Positions 1-7,897 of a stretch of 11,597 bases of DNA are shown one piece after another. Source of the stretch: Candidatus Pelagibacterales bacterium (GTDB taxonomy: Bacteria > Pseudomonadota > Alphaproteobacteria > TMED109). The position numbers and the translations under genes were made by a program. Each line of letters starts with the position of its first letter. The stretch's first letter is position 1. The notes under the pieces are model-generated. The model was given only the letters and a program-made list of their open reading frames with translations. It was not told the origin of the DNA and did not search any database. The DNA lies in NCBI GenBank assembly GCA_002684605.1, contig NYVM01000092.1, forward strand, positions 1 to 11,597, written 5' to 3'.

Positions 1-774
1 GCAAATCTCATGAATATAGGAATGTTAGCAATGCAGAAGCAATTTGATAGTCTTGATACTGCCATAGGTGGCTTTCAAGATCTTAATATGCGTATCAGAA
101 CTTCCAAAGTGCCGGTTGTTGTTGCAACCCAAGGTTATGTTTTTGGAGGAGGATGTGAGATAGCTATGCATTGTGACGCCGGAATTTATGCAGCTGAATC
201 ATATATTGGTTTACCTGAAGTAGGAGTTGGATTATTGCCAGCAGGTGGTGGAGTAAAAGAAATGGCACTTAGAGCGTCAGACAAGTTTTTTGATGGGGAT
301 GTGAAAGTCCCAACTCTTATTGACCATTTTAAAACTATAGCTACTGCAACAATTTCAACATCTGCTTGTGAAGCATATGCTTTAGGGTTTTTGAAAGAAG
401 ATAGAGATTTTGTTTGTTGTAATGTCCAACGAAATATTGGTGAGGCTAAGAAAAAAGTATTGCAACTGGCATTTAATTATATTCCCCCTTCTGTAAGAAA
501 TGACATCGAAGTATTGGGTAGAACAGGATTAAGTGTTCTCTATTCTGCTATTAATGAATTTTTTTTAGGAGGATATATGTCTGAATATGATGTTGAAATA
601 GCACGGAAAATTGCATATGTTATATCTGGAGGTGATTTAACAAGTTCTCAAAAAGTTAGCGAAACCTATCTTTTGGATTTAGAAAGAGAAGGAATGTTGT
701 CTTTAATGGGCAATCAAAAAACTTTAGATAGAATTCAGTATTTATTAATGAATAACAAACCACTTAGAAATTAA
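1..774 (+). CDS. fadN: 3-hydroxyacyl-CoA dehydrogenase/enoyl-CoA hydratase, FadN type (C-terminal part, 5' end cut by window)
   Basis: The reading frame is already open at base 1 (codons GCA AAT CTC ATG), so this is the last 257 codons of a longer gene; the ATG at base 10 is internal. The visible part is a crotonase (enoyl-CoA hydratase) domain. Counting from the first visible codon, it has the oxyanion-hole segment GGGCE with a catalytic-type Glu at 53, and the second catalytic Glu at 73 in GLPEVGVG, followed by AGGG. After about residue 95 comes the C-terminal helical region, ending in LEREGMLSLMG and NKPLRN, a hallmark of the bifunctional FadN-like family (about 800 residues) that carries the NAD-binding dehydrogenase domain at the N-terminus. 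Known role: hydration of 2-enoyl-CoA and oxidation of 3-hydroxyacyl-CoA in beta-oxidation, in the cytoplasm. The thiolase starts 12 bp downstream on the same strand, so the two are very likely one operon. Both catalytic glutamates are kept. The dehydrogenase half cannot be judged here. Confidence 0.9.
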   Translation, partial: ANLMNIGMLAMQKQFDSLDTAIGGFQDLNMRIRTSKVPVVVATQGYVFGGGCEIAMHCDAGIYAAESYIGLPEVGVGLLPAGGGVKEMALRASDKFFDGDVKVPTLIDHFKTIATATISTSACEAYALGFLKEDRDFVCCNVQRNIGEAKKKVLQLAFNYIPPSVRNDIEVLGRTGLSVLYSAINEFFLGGYMSEYDVEIARKIAYVISGGDLTSSQKVSETYLLDLEREGMLSLMGNQKTLDRIQYLLMNNKPLRN

Positions 775-786
775 ACATATTATAAA

Positions 787-1956
787 ATGGAAGCATATAT
801 TGTAAAAGGATATAGATCTGCAGTTGGGAAAGCTCACAAGGGTGGGTTTAAAAATTACCGCTCTGATGACTTGGCTGTAGATGTTATAAAACATCTATTA
901 TCTGAAACAAAAAATTTAGATCCTAAATTGGTTGATGATGTAATTGTTGGTTGTGCTAATCCTGAAGGAGAGCAAGGACTTCAAATAGGTAGATTGATTG
1001 CTGCTCGAGCATTAGGAAAAGAAGTTCCTGGAATAACTATAAATAGATATTGTGCTTCAGGTCTTGAATCTATCTCAATGGCAGTTGGAAAAATAAAAGC
1101 TGGATTTGGTCATATTTACATTGCAGGTGGTACTGAAAGTATGAGTATGATTCCAATGACAGGTTATAAGCTTGCACCAAGTTATAAAGCTAATCTTGAA
1201 AACCTTAATTATCATGTTTCAATGGGAGCAACAGCTGAAGCTGTTGCTGATAAATATGGTATAACTCGCGAAATGTCAGATGAGTTTGCTTTTAATTCTC
1301 ATACTAAAGCTGCTCTAGCTATTGATTCTAAAAAATTTGATAATGAAATTGTCTCTGTTTCTGTTGATGAAGTTTTCGTTCAAAATGGAAAAAGAATCAC
1401 CAAGACGCATGTTGTAAATCAAGATGAAGGAGTACGTCGCGACACCTCGATTGAAGGGCTAGCTCGATTAAGACCTGCGTTTCGTTTAAAAGGCGTAGTG
1501 ACTGCAGGTAATGCATCTCAAACCTCTGATGGCTCTGCATTTACTCTAATTGTAAGTGAAAAAATGGTTAAAGAATTAAATCTTGAGCCTTCTGCAAGAC
1601 TTATAAGTTGTGCTGTTGGAGGTGTTGATCCGCTTTTTATGGGTATAGGTCCATGCATTGCAATTCCAAAAGCTTTAAATCAAGCAGGGTTAAAAATCAG
1701 TGATATCCAACAAACTGAGCTTAATGAGGCATTTGCAGCTCAGGCTCTAGCTGTTATTCAAGAATCAGGCTTAGACCCTAATAGTGTTAATGTTAACGGT
1801 GGAGCGATTGCAATGGGTCATCCTTTAGGTTGTACAGGGGCTAAATTAAGCGTTCAATTAATTAATGAAATGAAAAGAAGAAATCAAAAATATGGCATGG
1901 TAACGGCTTGTGTTGGTGGAGGTCAAGGAATAGCAGGTATTTTCGAACGTTTATAA
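787..1956 (+). CDS. fadA: acetyl-CoA C-acyltransferase (3-ketoacyl-CoA thiolase)
   Basis: This 389-residue protein is a complete thiolase of normal family length. The nucleophilic Cys is Cys89 in NRYCASGLES, GGTESMSMIPM follows at about 114-124, and NEAF is at 313-316. The catalytic His345 lies in GGAIAMGHPLG and the second catalytic Cys375 in TACVGGGQG. It cleaves 3-ketoacyl-CoA with CoA to acetyl-CoA and a shortened acyl-CoA, the last step of beta-oxidation; the reverse condensation is possible in the family but unlikely as the role beside a FadN-type gene. The gene follows fadN by 12 bp. The start ATG matches the usual thiolase N-terminus (EAYIVKGYRSAVGKA). No Shine-Dalgarno is seen, as is common in Bacteroidota. 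In fadNAE-type operons an acyl-CoA dehydrogenase often comes next; here the strand changes 4 bp after the stop and umuD converges instead. The degradative role is inferred from context. Confidence 0.95.
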   Translation: MEAYIVKGYRSAVGKAHKGGFKNYRSDDLAVDVIKHLLSETKNLDPKLVDDVIVGCANPEGEQGLQIGRLIAARALGKEVPGITINRYCASGLESISMAVGKIKAGFGHIYIAGGTESMSMIPMTGYKLAPSYKANLENLNYHVSMGATAEAVADKYGITREMSDEFAFNSHTKAALAIDSKKFDNEIVSVSVDEVFVQNGKRITKTHVVNQDEGVRRDTSIEGLARLRPAFRLKGVVTAGNASQTSDGSAFTLIVSEKMVKELNLEPSARLISCAVGGVDPLFMGIGPCIAIPKALNQAGLKISDIQQTELNEAFAAQALAVIQESGLDPNSVNVNGGAIAMGHPLGCTGAKLSVQLINEMKRRNQKYGMVTACVGGGQGIAGIFERL

Positions 1957-1960
1957 TTTT

Positions 1961-2392
1961 TTAAACCTTTTTAACAACATAAGTAACTATTCCCCATATA
2001 ATTAGTTGATTTTCACTTGTTACTTTTAATGCTTTATATTTTGAATTTTCAGGCATTAAATAAATACAATCATTTTCTACTTTTAATCTTTTAACTGTAA
2101 ATTCACCATCTACAAAACAAACTGCTATTTTTCCATTTTCAGGCTCTTGACTTCTATCTATTACTAATAGATCCCCATCATCTAAACCTGCTCCTTGCAT
2201 TGATTGTCCATCGACTCTAGCATAAAATGTTGCAGACTCATTTTTAACTACTTCTTGATCAATACTTATTTTTAACTCTTTAAAATCATCTGCAGGGGAA
2301 GGAAATCCAGCAGATACTCCATCGCTTGCTAAAGGAAAAGATTTTTGATTTTTAGTTTCAGGCTTAAAAAATATTATTTTTTTATCAATCAT
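1961..2392 (-). CDS. umuD: UmuD-like S24-family autoprotease subunit of DNA polymerase V
   Basis: The 143-residue length matches UmuD (139 in E. coli). The self-cleavage region reads SAGFPSPADDF, so the predicted scissile bond is Ala28-Gly29, an Ala-Gly bond as in LexA rather than the Cys-Gly of E. coli UmuD. The catalytic dyad is Ser64 in VDGQSMQGAG and Lys101 in GEFTVKRLK, both in the expected places. There is no N-terminal DNA-binding domain, which separates it from LexA. Known role: RecA-stimulated self-cleavage gives UmuD', which joins UmuC in error-prone translesion synthesis during the SOS response. The start ATG overlaps the umuC stop in the sequence ATGA, so the genes are translationally coupled with umuC first, opposite to the E. 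coli umuDC order. The gene ends 4 bp from the convergent thiolase stop. Regulation by LexA is expected from the family but no operator could be assigned with confidence. Confidence 0.93.
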   Translation of the reverse strand: MIDKKIIFFKPETKNQKSFPLASDGVSAGFPSPADDFKELKISIDQEVVKNESATFYARVDGQSMQGAGLDDGDLLVIDRSQEPENGKIAVCFVDGEFTVKRLKVENDCIYLMPENSKYKALKVTSENQLIIWGIVTYVVKKV

Positions 2393-3645
2393 TTTACTTT
2401 GATAATATCCTCCAAAACTGTTGTAAATTTAGGAGAAAGATTTTTTTGTTTCATTTTCCACATACGATCAAGATCTTGGTTTGCTAATTTTATTTGACGA
2501 GATCCGTATTTGTAGTTTATACGATCTATTACTTTCATGAGACTATTATGTATGCCTATGTTTGGTTCAAAAAAGTTTAATTGATGACTTTCTTTTGATG
2601 TTAGACCTAAAGCTAAAACTCCTGCTTTTTTATAAGATATTCCAGGCTTGAAAATTTTACGTAGTCCATAAATAGCTTGTTTGCTAAGAGTTATATTAGA
2701 GTTACTCGCGTTACTAAGATGTACTATACAGCTATTATTGTACCGTTTTTCTTTTTTGAATGGATCACTCCTTATAAACACCATTAAACTGGTACAGGAG
2801 CTATTTTGAATGCGCAATTTTTCGGCACAGCTTATTGCAAATGTGGAAATACGCTCTTCGACATCTAATGGGCTGGTTAATATTGATTCAAAACTTCTTG
2901 TTGTAGCAATTGATTTTTTTGGAGACCTTACCTCCTCTAGTTTGATAAAAGGTAATCCGGATAAATCTTTTTTTAATCTAAGCCCCAATACACTCATATT
3001 TTTTTTTACCCATTGATCAGGAAGATTCGTAAAGTCTAAAGCATTATTAACACCTATAGATTTTAGGAGTTTAGCATATCTATGGCCAATTCCCCAGACA
3101 TCTCCAATATCTGTCCATTTCAATGCTTTAGTTATTTTTTCTTGATTATCTAGATTATATACCCCGGATGTTTTATGATTGAATTTTTTCGCAATTTTAT
3201 TTGCGATTTTAGCCAAAGATTTAGTGGGGGCCAAACCTATTGAAACAGGTATTCCAGTCCATTGATAGATTTGTTTTTTAATCTTGTAAGACTTTTTTGT
3301 TACGTTGAAATTTTCAAAACCTGTAAAACCTAAAAAGGCTTCGTCAATACTGTATACTTCAACATTTGGGCTATGATTTTCTAAAATACTCATTACTCTT
3401 CTGCTCATATCTCCATAAAGAGCATAATTGGAAGAAAAAACTTTTATATTATTTTTTTTGAATTGTTTTTTATACTTAAATGCTGGTGCTCCCATTGGTA
3501 TTTGTAATGACTTTGCTTCATTACTTCTTGATATAACACAGCCATCATTATTTGATAAAACAACAACAGGTTTTGTATCAAATTGTGGTTGAAAAACCCT
3601 CTCGCAGGAAACATAAAAATTATTACAATCAATTAATGCAAACAT
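2389..3645 (-). CDS. umuC: UmuC, Y-family translesion DNA polymerase (Pol V catalytic subunit)
   Basis: This 418-residue protein is close to E. coli UmuC (422). It is a complete Y-family polymerase. The first metal-binding acidic residue is Asp6 in MFALIDCNNFY, Tyr11 is the steric-gate position, and the palm acids are Asp101 and Glu102 in YSIDEAF. LAPTKSLAKIANKIAKK, at about 138-154, follows in the palm/thumb order, then a helix-hairpin-helix region around 180-200 (WGIGHRYAKLL). The little-finger domain covers roughly 240-350. A beta-clamp binding motif, QLNFF, sits at 355-359, as QLNLF does in E. coli UmuC, followed by the UmuC-type C-terminal tail with QIKLANQDL. Role: copying damaged templates together with processed UmuD. 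It is the first gene of a two-gene minus-strand operon and is divergent from sucA across 165 bp. The start ATG gives the conserved N-terminus without any extension. Confidence 0.95.
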   Translation of the reverse strand: MFALIDCNNFYVSCERVFQPQFDTKPVVVLSNNDGCVISRSNEAKSLQIPMGAPAFKYKKQFKKNNIKVFSSNYALYGDMSRRVMSILENHSPNVEVYSIDEAFLGFTGFENFNVTKKSYKIKKQIYQWTGIPVSIGLAPTKSLAKIANKIAKKFNHKTSGVYNLDNQEKITKALKWTDIGDVWGIGHRYAKLLKSIGVNNALDFTNLPDQWVKKNMSVLGLRLKKDLSGLPFIKLEEVRSPKKSIATTRSFESILTSPLDVEERISTFAISCAEKLRIQNSSCTSLMVFIRSDPFKKEKRYNNSCIVHLSNASNSNITLSKQAIYGLRKIFKPGISYKKAGVLALGLTSKESHQLNFFEPNIGIHNSLMKVIDRINYKYGSRQIKLANQDLDRMWKMKQKNLSPKFTTVLEDIIKVK

Positions 3646-3810
3646 GAAGCAAAAATCAAAAAATATTTAATCATATTAACTTTTTTTAAACTCTTTTTTA
3701 TTTTTTATTATTCACATTTTTAAATGATATAATTTTATTACTAAATCAAGGCTAGCGGTTATTTATAAATGTGTAATTTTACATATATCAGGGTTATTAC
3801 AATTTGATCA
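3646..3810. promoter_or_regulatory. divergent umuC/sucA spacer with short palindromes, candidate promoters and operator
   Basis: These 165 bp separate two divergent genes, so they should hold both promoters. The umuC-proximal half is T-rich on the plus strand. Near sucA there is a perfect 10-bp palindrome, ATTTATAAAT, at 3761-3770, and directly after it an inverted repeat TGTAA-TT-TTACA at 3772-3783. A GCTAGC palindrome lies at 3751-3756. A damage-inducible umuC promoter would be expected to carry a LexA site, and the TGTAA/TTACA repeat has the right general shape. It lies about 130 bp from the umuC start, nearer sucA, and such short repeats arise by chance in AT-rich DNA. I found no clean match to the Bacteroidota -7 element TANNTTTG on either strand, only near misses with one base too many. 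The assignment of function is an inference. Confidence 0.3.
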
Positions 3811-6573
3811 ATGGATAATTATTCTTTCCTAAATGCTGCACATACTAATTATTTTGAAGAACAGTATGATAAATACTTAAAGTCTCCTGACACTATGGAG
3901 CCTAGTTGGAGAGCTTTTTTTCAGGGTTTTGATTTTGGTCTAGAAAGCGTTACCGATACTGAAAATTTTAGTGAAGTTCCAGAATCTGTTAAAAAAGAGT
4001 TTCAGGTCATTAAGTTAATTGACGGCTATCGAACCAGAGGCCATTTGTTCACCAAAACAAATCCTGTTCGTGAAAGAAGAAAGTATTCTCCAAAACTTGA
4101 TATAGAAAATTTTGGTTTATCTAAATCTGATTTAGAAACAACCTTTAATGCTGGATCAATTATGGGTATCGGGCCAACTAAGCTTGAAGACATAATTAAA
4201 CACTTACAGCTAATATATTGTGATGCAATAGGTGTTGAATACATGTATATACGTGATCCAAAAAAAGTAAATTGGATACAAGACAAATTAAATGTAAATA
4301 ATAACCATCCAAATTTTTCGAATGATAAAAAGAAACATATTTTAAAAAAGCTGAATGAAGCTTTAAGTTTTGAAAGCTTTCTTCACACTAAATATGTTGG
4401 CCAAAAGCGGTTTTCTTTGGAGGGAGGAGAATCACTAATTCCTGCACTTGACTCTTTAATTATGGCAGCAGACGATTTAGGTGTTGAAGATTTCGTTATG
4501 GGAATGGCTCATAGAGGCAGATTAAATACTTTAGCAAATATTTTTGGGAAATCAACTAAAGATATTTTCAGCGAGTTTGATGGAAAAGATTATGATCAAA
4601 CTGTTTTTGATGGAGATGTAAAATATCATATGGGGTGGACCTCTAAAATTGATCCAAATAACGACGGAAAAAAAATCAATATAACTTTAGCTCCTAATCC
4701 TTCACATCTTGAGACTGTAGGAGCTATTGTTCAGGGAATAGCAAGAGCTAAACTTGAAAATAAATTTAATTCAGATACATCTAAGGTATTACCTATAATT
4801 GTTCATGGTGATGCTGCAATTGCAGGGCAAGGATTAGCTTATGAAATTGTCCAAATGGCCTCATTAAAGGGGTATTCAACTGGAGGAACCATCCACATAG
4901 TGGTTAATAATCAAATTGGGTTTACCACAAACTACTTAGATGCTAGATCTAGTACTTATTGTACAGATGTAGGTAAAGTTACTTTATCTCCAGTTTTACA
5001 TGTTAATTCTGACGATGTGGAGGCAGTAGTTCATGCAACCCTTTTCGCTTTGGAATATCGAATGCAGTTTAATAGAGATGTCTTTATTGATTTATTAGGT
5101 TATAGAAAATATGGACATAATGAAGGAGATGAACCTAGATTTACTCAGCCAAAACTTTATAAAAAAATTTCCAATCATAAAAACACCAGGGATATATATT
5201 CTGAAAAACTAATATCTCAGGGAGTTATAGACGAAAATTATACAAATAATATTGAAAAGAGCTATAAAGATTTTTTGAATAAAAATCTAGAAGATTCAAG
5301 AAAGTCGAAGAAAACAATTATTACTCCATTTATGGCTGATGAATGGAAAAGTCTGGCACCCTTTACTCAACGAGTTGATGAAACTGAAATGAAAAAAAAG
5401 GTAAATACAAGCATCACAGAAAAAAATTTAGAGATTATAGCAAATGTTGTTACAACTTTACCTACTGATAAAAATTTCTTAAGAAAAACAAAAAAATTAG
5501 TCTCTGACAGAAAAAAAATGTTTTATGAGTCAGGTTCTCTCGATTGGGCAATGGGTGAGTTACTTTCATATGGATCATTACTTCATGAAGGTCATGACAT
5601 TAGATTATCAGGACAAGATGTTGAGAGAGGTACTTTTTCTCATCGTCATGCTATTTTAATTTCAGAAGATTCTGAAGAAGAAATTATCTTGTTGAATAAC
5701 ATAAGTAAAAATCAAGGTAAGTTTAGGGTGTATAATTCTTTATTGTCTGAGTATGCTGTTCTTGGCTATGATTATGGTTATTCAATGGCTGGGCCAAATT
5801 CCCTAACAATCTGGGAGGCACAATTTGGAGATTTCTCTAATGGAGCTCAAATAATAATTGATCAATATATTACATCTGCAGAAGATAAGTGGAAACTTCA
5901 AAATGGATTGGTAATGCTTTTGCCTCATGGTTATGAGGGTCAGGGTGCTGAACATTCATCTGCTCGTATTGAAAGGTATCTACAAATGTGTGCTAAGGAT
6001 AATATGTTTATAGTTAATTGTTCTACTCCAGCAAATATGTTTCATGTTTTAAGAAGACAATTAAAGGCAAAATACAGGAAACCTCTGATTGTTTTTACCC
6101 CGAAAAGTCTTCTTAGACATCCTATGGCTGTTTCAAAAATAAATGAATTTACCCATGGAGGCTTTAATAGTTTAATTGATGACAATGAAGTAAAAAAACA
6201 GGATATAAAAACTCTAGTATTTTGTTCTGGAAAATTTTATTATGATCTTTATAATTCAAGAGATGTGAAAAAAAGAAATAAGGATACAGCTCTTGTAAGA
6301 ATTGAGCAGTTATTTCCTTTACCGGTTAATGAAATTAAAGATATAATTTCTAAATATGTAAATGTTAAAGATATAGTTTGGGCACAGGAAGAACCAAGAA
6401 ATATGGGAGCTTGGAGTCATTTATTACTACATCTTCCCGAGTCTCAAAAAATGAGAATTGCAAGTAGAAGAATGTATGGAGCTCCTGCTGCAGGAAGTTC
6501 TGAACGTTTTAAAAAGCGTCATAATGAGGTAATAGAATATGTTTTTGATTCTTCAAAGAATAATCAAAGATAA
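3811..6573 (+). CDS. sucA: 2-oxoglutarate dehydrogenase E1 component (thiamine diphosphate dependent)
   Basis: A complete 920-residue E1o subunit, near the family norm of about 930. Order of features: the short N-terminal E1o segment (SFLNAAHTNYFEEQYDKYL, PSWRAFFQG) that in the family contributes to E2 contact; the helical linker with GHLFTKTNPV (77-86); HRGRLNTLANIFGK (234-247); PNPSHLE with His299 (295-301); the ThDP/metal motif starting with GDAA at 333-336 and closing with NNQIGFTT at 366-373; GHNEGDEP at 435-442; then the transketolase-like C-terminal half with EAQFGDF (669-675), PHGYEGQGAEHSSAR (705-719) and the C-terminal AQEEPRNMGAW (858-868). It decarboxylates 2-oxoglutarate and transfers the succinyl group to the lipoyl group of E2 in the TCA cycle. 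The ATG at 3811 fits the conserved N-terminus; no Shine-Dalgarno is visible. sucB follows on the same strand after 115 bp. Confidence 0.98.
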   Translation: MDNYSFLNAAHTNYFEEQYDKYLKSPDTMEPSWRAFFQGFDFGLESVTDTENFSEVPESVKKEFQVIKLIDGYRTRGHLFTKTNPVRERRKYSPKLDIENFGLSKSDLETTFNAGSIMGIGPTKLEDIIKHLQLIYCDAIGVEYMYIRDPKKVNWIQDKLNVNNNHPNFSNDKKKHILKKLNEALSFESFLHTKYVGQKRFSLEGGESLIPALDSLIMAADDLGVEDFVMGMAHRGRLNTLANIFGKSTKDIFSEFDGKDYDQTVFDGDVKYHMGWTSKIDPNNDGKKINITLAPNPSHLETVGAIVQGIARAKLENKFNSDTSKVLPIIVHGDAAIAGQGLAYEIVQMASLKGYSTGGTIHIVVNNQIGFTTNYLDARSSTYCTDVGKVTLSPVLHVNSDDVEAVVHATLFALEYRMQFNRDVFIDLLGYRKYGHNEGDEPRFTQPKLYKKISNHKNTRDIYSEKLISQGVIDENYTNNIEKSYKDFLNKNLEDSRKSKKTIITPFMADEWKSLAPFTQRVDETEMKKKVNTSITEKNLEIIANVVTTLPTDKNFLRKTKKLVSDRKKMFYESGSLDWAMGELLSYGSLLHEGHDIRLSGQDVERGTFSHRHAILISEDSEEEIILLNNISKNQGKFRVYNSLLSEYAVLGYDYGYSMAGPNSLTIWEAQFGDFSNGAQIIIDQYITSAEDKWKLQNGLVMLLPHGYEGQGAEHSSARIERYLQMCAKDNMFIVNCSTPANMFHVLRRQLKAKYRKPLIVFTPKSLLRHPMAVSKINEFTHGGFNSLIDDNEVKKQDIKTLVFCSGKFYYDLYNSRDVKKRNKDTALVRIEQLFPLPVNEIKDIISKYVNVKDIVWAQEEPRNMGAWSHLLLHLPESQKMRIASRRMYGAPAAGSSERFKKRHNEVIEYVFDSSKNNQR

Positions 6574-6688
6574 AAACAAATGAAAAAATAAAATGTCAAT
6601 AAAAAGTTATTATATATTTAGTTTAGCTGTTGTTGGTTAAATTTTGATTGTAATGGTTGCCAATAATTCCATATAAAATTAAGAGATT
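6574..6688. other. sucA-sucB intergenic spacer, no clear element
   Basis: These 115 bp lie between two co-directional genes of one complex, longer than needed for simple coupling. I see no stem-loop with a following T-tract, so no intrinsic terminator after sucA, and no clean Bacteroidota promoter; a TAAATTTTG near 6639-6647 is one base too long for the TANNTTTG consensus. A 15-codon ORF at 6593-6640 is not supported as a gene. Co-transcription of sucA and sucB remains likely, perhaps with an extra internal promoter. Confidence 0.3.
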
Positions 6689-7897
6689 ATGATTTTAGAA
6701 ATGAAAGTTCCATCTCCTGGAGAATCAATAACAGAAGTTGAAATTGCTCAATGGCTTGTTGAAGACGGAGATTATGTAAATAAAGATCAAGCAGTTGCTG
6801 AGGTTGATTCAGATAAGGCTACACTTGAACTTCCAGCAGAGCAAAGCGGAATAATAACCTTAAAGGCAGAAGAGGGAGATGCTGTTGCAGTGGGTGATAT
6901 AGTTTGTATAATTGATACAGAAGGTAAACCTAAAAATTCAGATAGTAAGGAGAAGGTTGATACTGTCAGTAAAATTGAAATCCATTCAGATAATAAACCT
7001 CAAGAAAATCACACATATGCTTCAGGTTCTCCTTCTCCAGCAGCAAAAAAAATCATTTCTGAGAAAAATATAGATATTTCATTAATTAATGGCACAGGAA
7101 AAAATGGAAGAATTACAAAAGATGACGCTATAAAAGCAAAAGCTTCTATGGGCTCAATGCCTGTTAATGGAGCTCGTGACCTATCGACTAAAAAAATGTC
7201 TTTACTTCGAAGAAAAGTTGCAGAAAGATTGGTTTCAGCTAAAAATGAAACAGCAATGTTAACCACTTTCAATGAAGTTGATATGTCTGAGATTTTTAAT
7301 ATTCGTAAAAAACATAAAGAAGCATTTATTTCTAAACACGATGTTAGTTTAGGATTTATGAGCTTTTTTACTAAAGCAGTTGTGAGGGCTTTAAAAACAT
7401 ATCCAGATGTAAACTCTATGATAGATGGTGATCAACAAATTAGTTATAATTATTGTGATATATCTGTTGCAGTATCTGGTCCCAAAGGATTAATGGTTCC
7501 TGTTGTTAGAAATGCTGAATCTCTTTCTTTTAGTCAGATTGAGTCTGAGATAAAGCGCTTAGCAGTTGCTGCAAGGGATGGAAAAATTACAGTTGATGAT
7601 ATGACTGGAGGAACTTTCACTATTTCAAATGGAGGAGTTTTTGGATCAATGTTATCTACACCAATAATAAATCCGCCACAATCAGGTATTTTAGGGATGC
7701 ACAATATAATTGAGCGACCGGTAGCAAATAATGGAGAAGTAGTAATCCGCCCTATGATGTATTTAGCGTTATCATATGATCACCGAATAATTGATGGAAG
7801 AGAGTCTGTAGGGTTTTTAGTTGCAATCAAGGAAGCATTAGAGGATCCAATCAATTTATTAATGGATGGTGACTTAAACAAATCATTGGAGCTTTAA
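6689..7897 (+). CDS. sucB: dihydrolipoyllysine-residue succinyltransferase, 2-oxoglutarate dehydrogenase E2 component
   Basis: This 402-residue E2o is complete and of normal length (405 in E. coli). One lipoyl domain covers about 1-78, with the lipoylated Lys43 in [14 protein letters not shown] polar linker runs to about 112. The peripheral subunit-binding domain covers about 114-150 ([25 protein letters not shown]) and docks the E3 dihydrolipoamide dehydrogenase. From about 165 comes the catalytic acyltransferase domain, with catalytic His365 and Asp369 in [11 protein letters not shown] and the [14 protein letters not shown] block at 307-320. It moves the succinyl group from the lipoyl arm to CoA. 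The gene follows sucA, which fixes the 2-oxoglutarate rather than pyruvate assignment. The start ATG leads straight into the lipoyl domain ([12 protein letters not shown]). Its stop codon overlaps that of the convergent retropepsin-like gene: the TTAA at 7894-7897 carries both. No E3 gene is in the window. Confidence 0.97.
   Translation: MILEMKVPSPGESITEVEIAQWLVEDGDYVNKDQAVAEVDSDKATLELPAEQSGIITLKAEEGDAVAVGDIVCIIDTEGKPKNSDSKEKVDTVSKIEIHSDNKPQENHTYASGSPSPAAKKIISEKNIDISLINGTGKNGRITKDDAIKAKASMGSMPVNGARDLSTKKMSLLRRKVAERLVSAKNETAMLTTFNEVDMSEIFNIRKKHKEAFISKHDVSLGFMSFFTKAVVRALKTYPDVNSMIDGDQQISYNYCDISVAVSGPKGLMVPVVRNAESLSFSQIESEIKRLAVAARDGKITVDDMTGGTFTISNGGVFGSMLSTPIINPPQSGILGMHNIIERPVANNGEVVIRPMMYLALSYDHRIIDGRESVGFLVAIKEALEDPINLLMDGDLNKSLEL

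Noticed and set aside
1949..1966. GTTTA/TAAAC stem as a bidirectional terminator between thiolase and umuD
   Set aside because: The stem has only 5 mostly A-T pairs around an 8-base loop and no GC core, so it would be too weak for an intrinsic terminator.
2810..3016. 68-codon plus-strand ORF
   Set aside because: It lies antisense inside umuC, whose protein is well conserved; it shows no domain or recognisable sequence.
4026..4286. 86-codon minus-strand ORF inside sucA
   Set aside because: It is antisense to conserved E1 coding sequence and has low-quality composition; a shadow frame.
6593..6640. 15-codon ORF in the sucA-sucB gap with a hydrophobic end
   Set aside because: It is too short to separate from chance in AT-rich DNA and has no ribosome binding site or family resemblance.
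7009..7272. 87-codon minus-strand ORF inside sucB
   Set aside because: It is antisense to the E2 linker, subunit-binding and catalytic regions and has no family resemblance.
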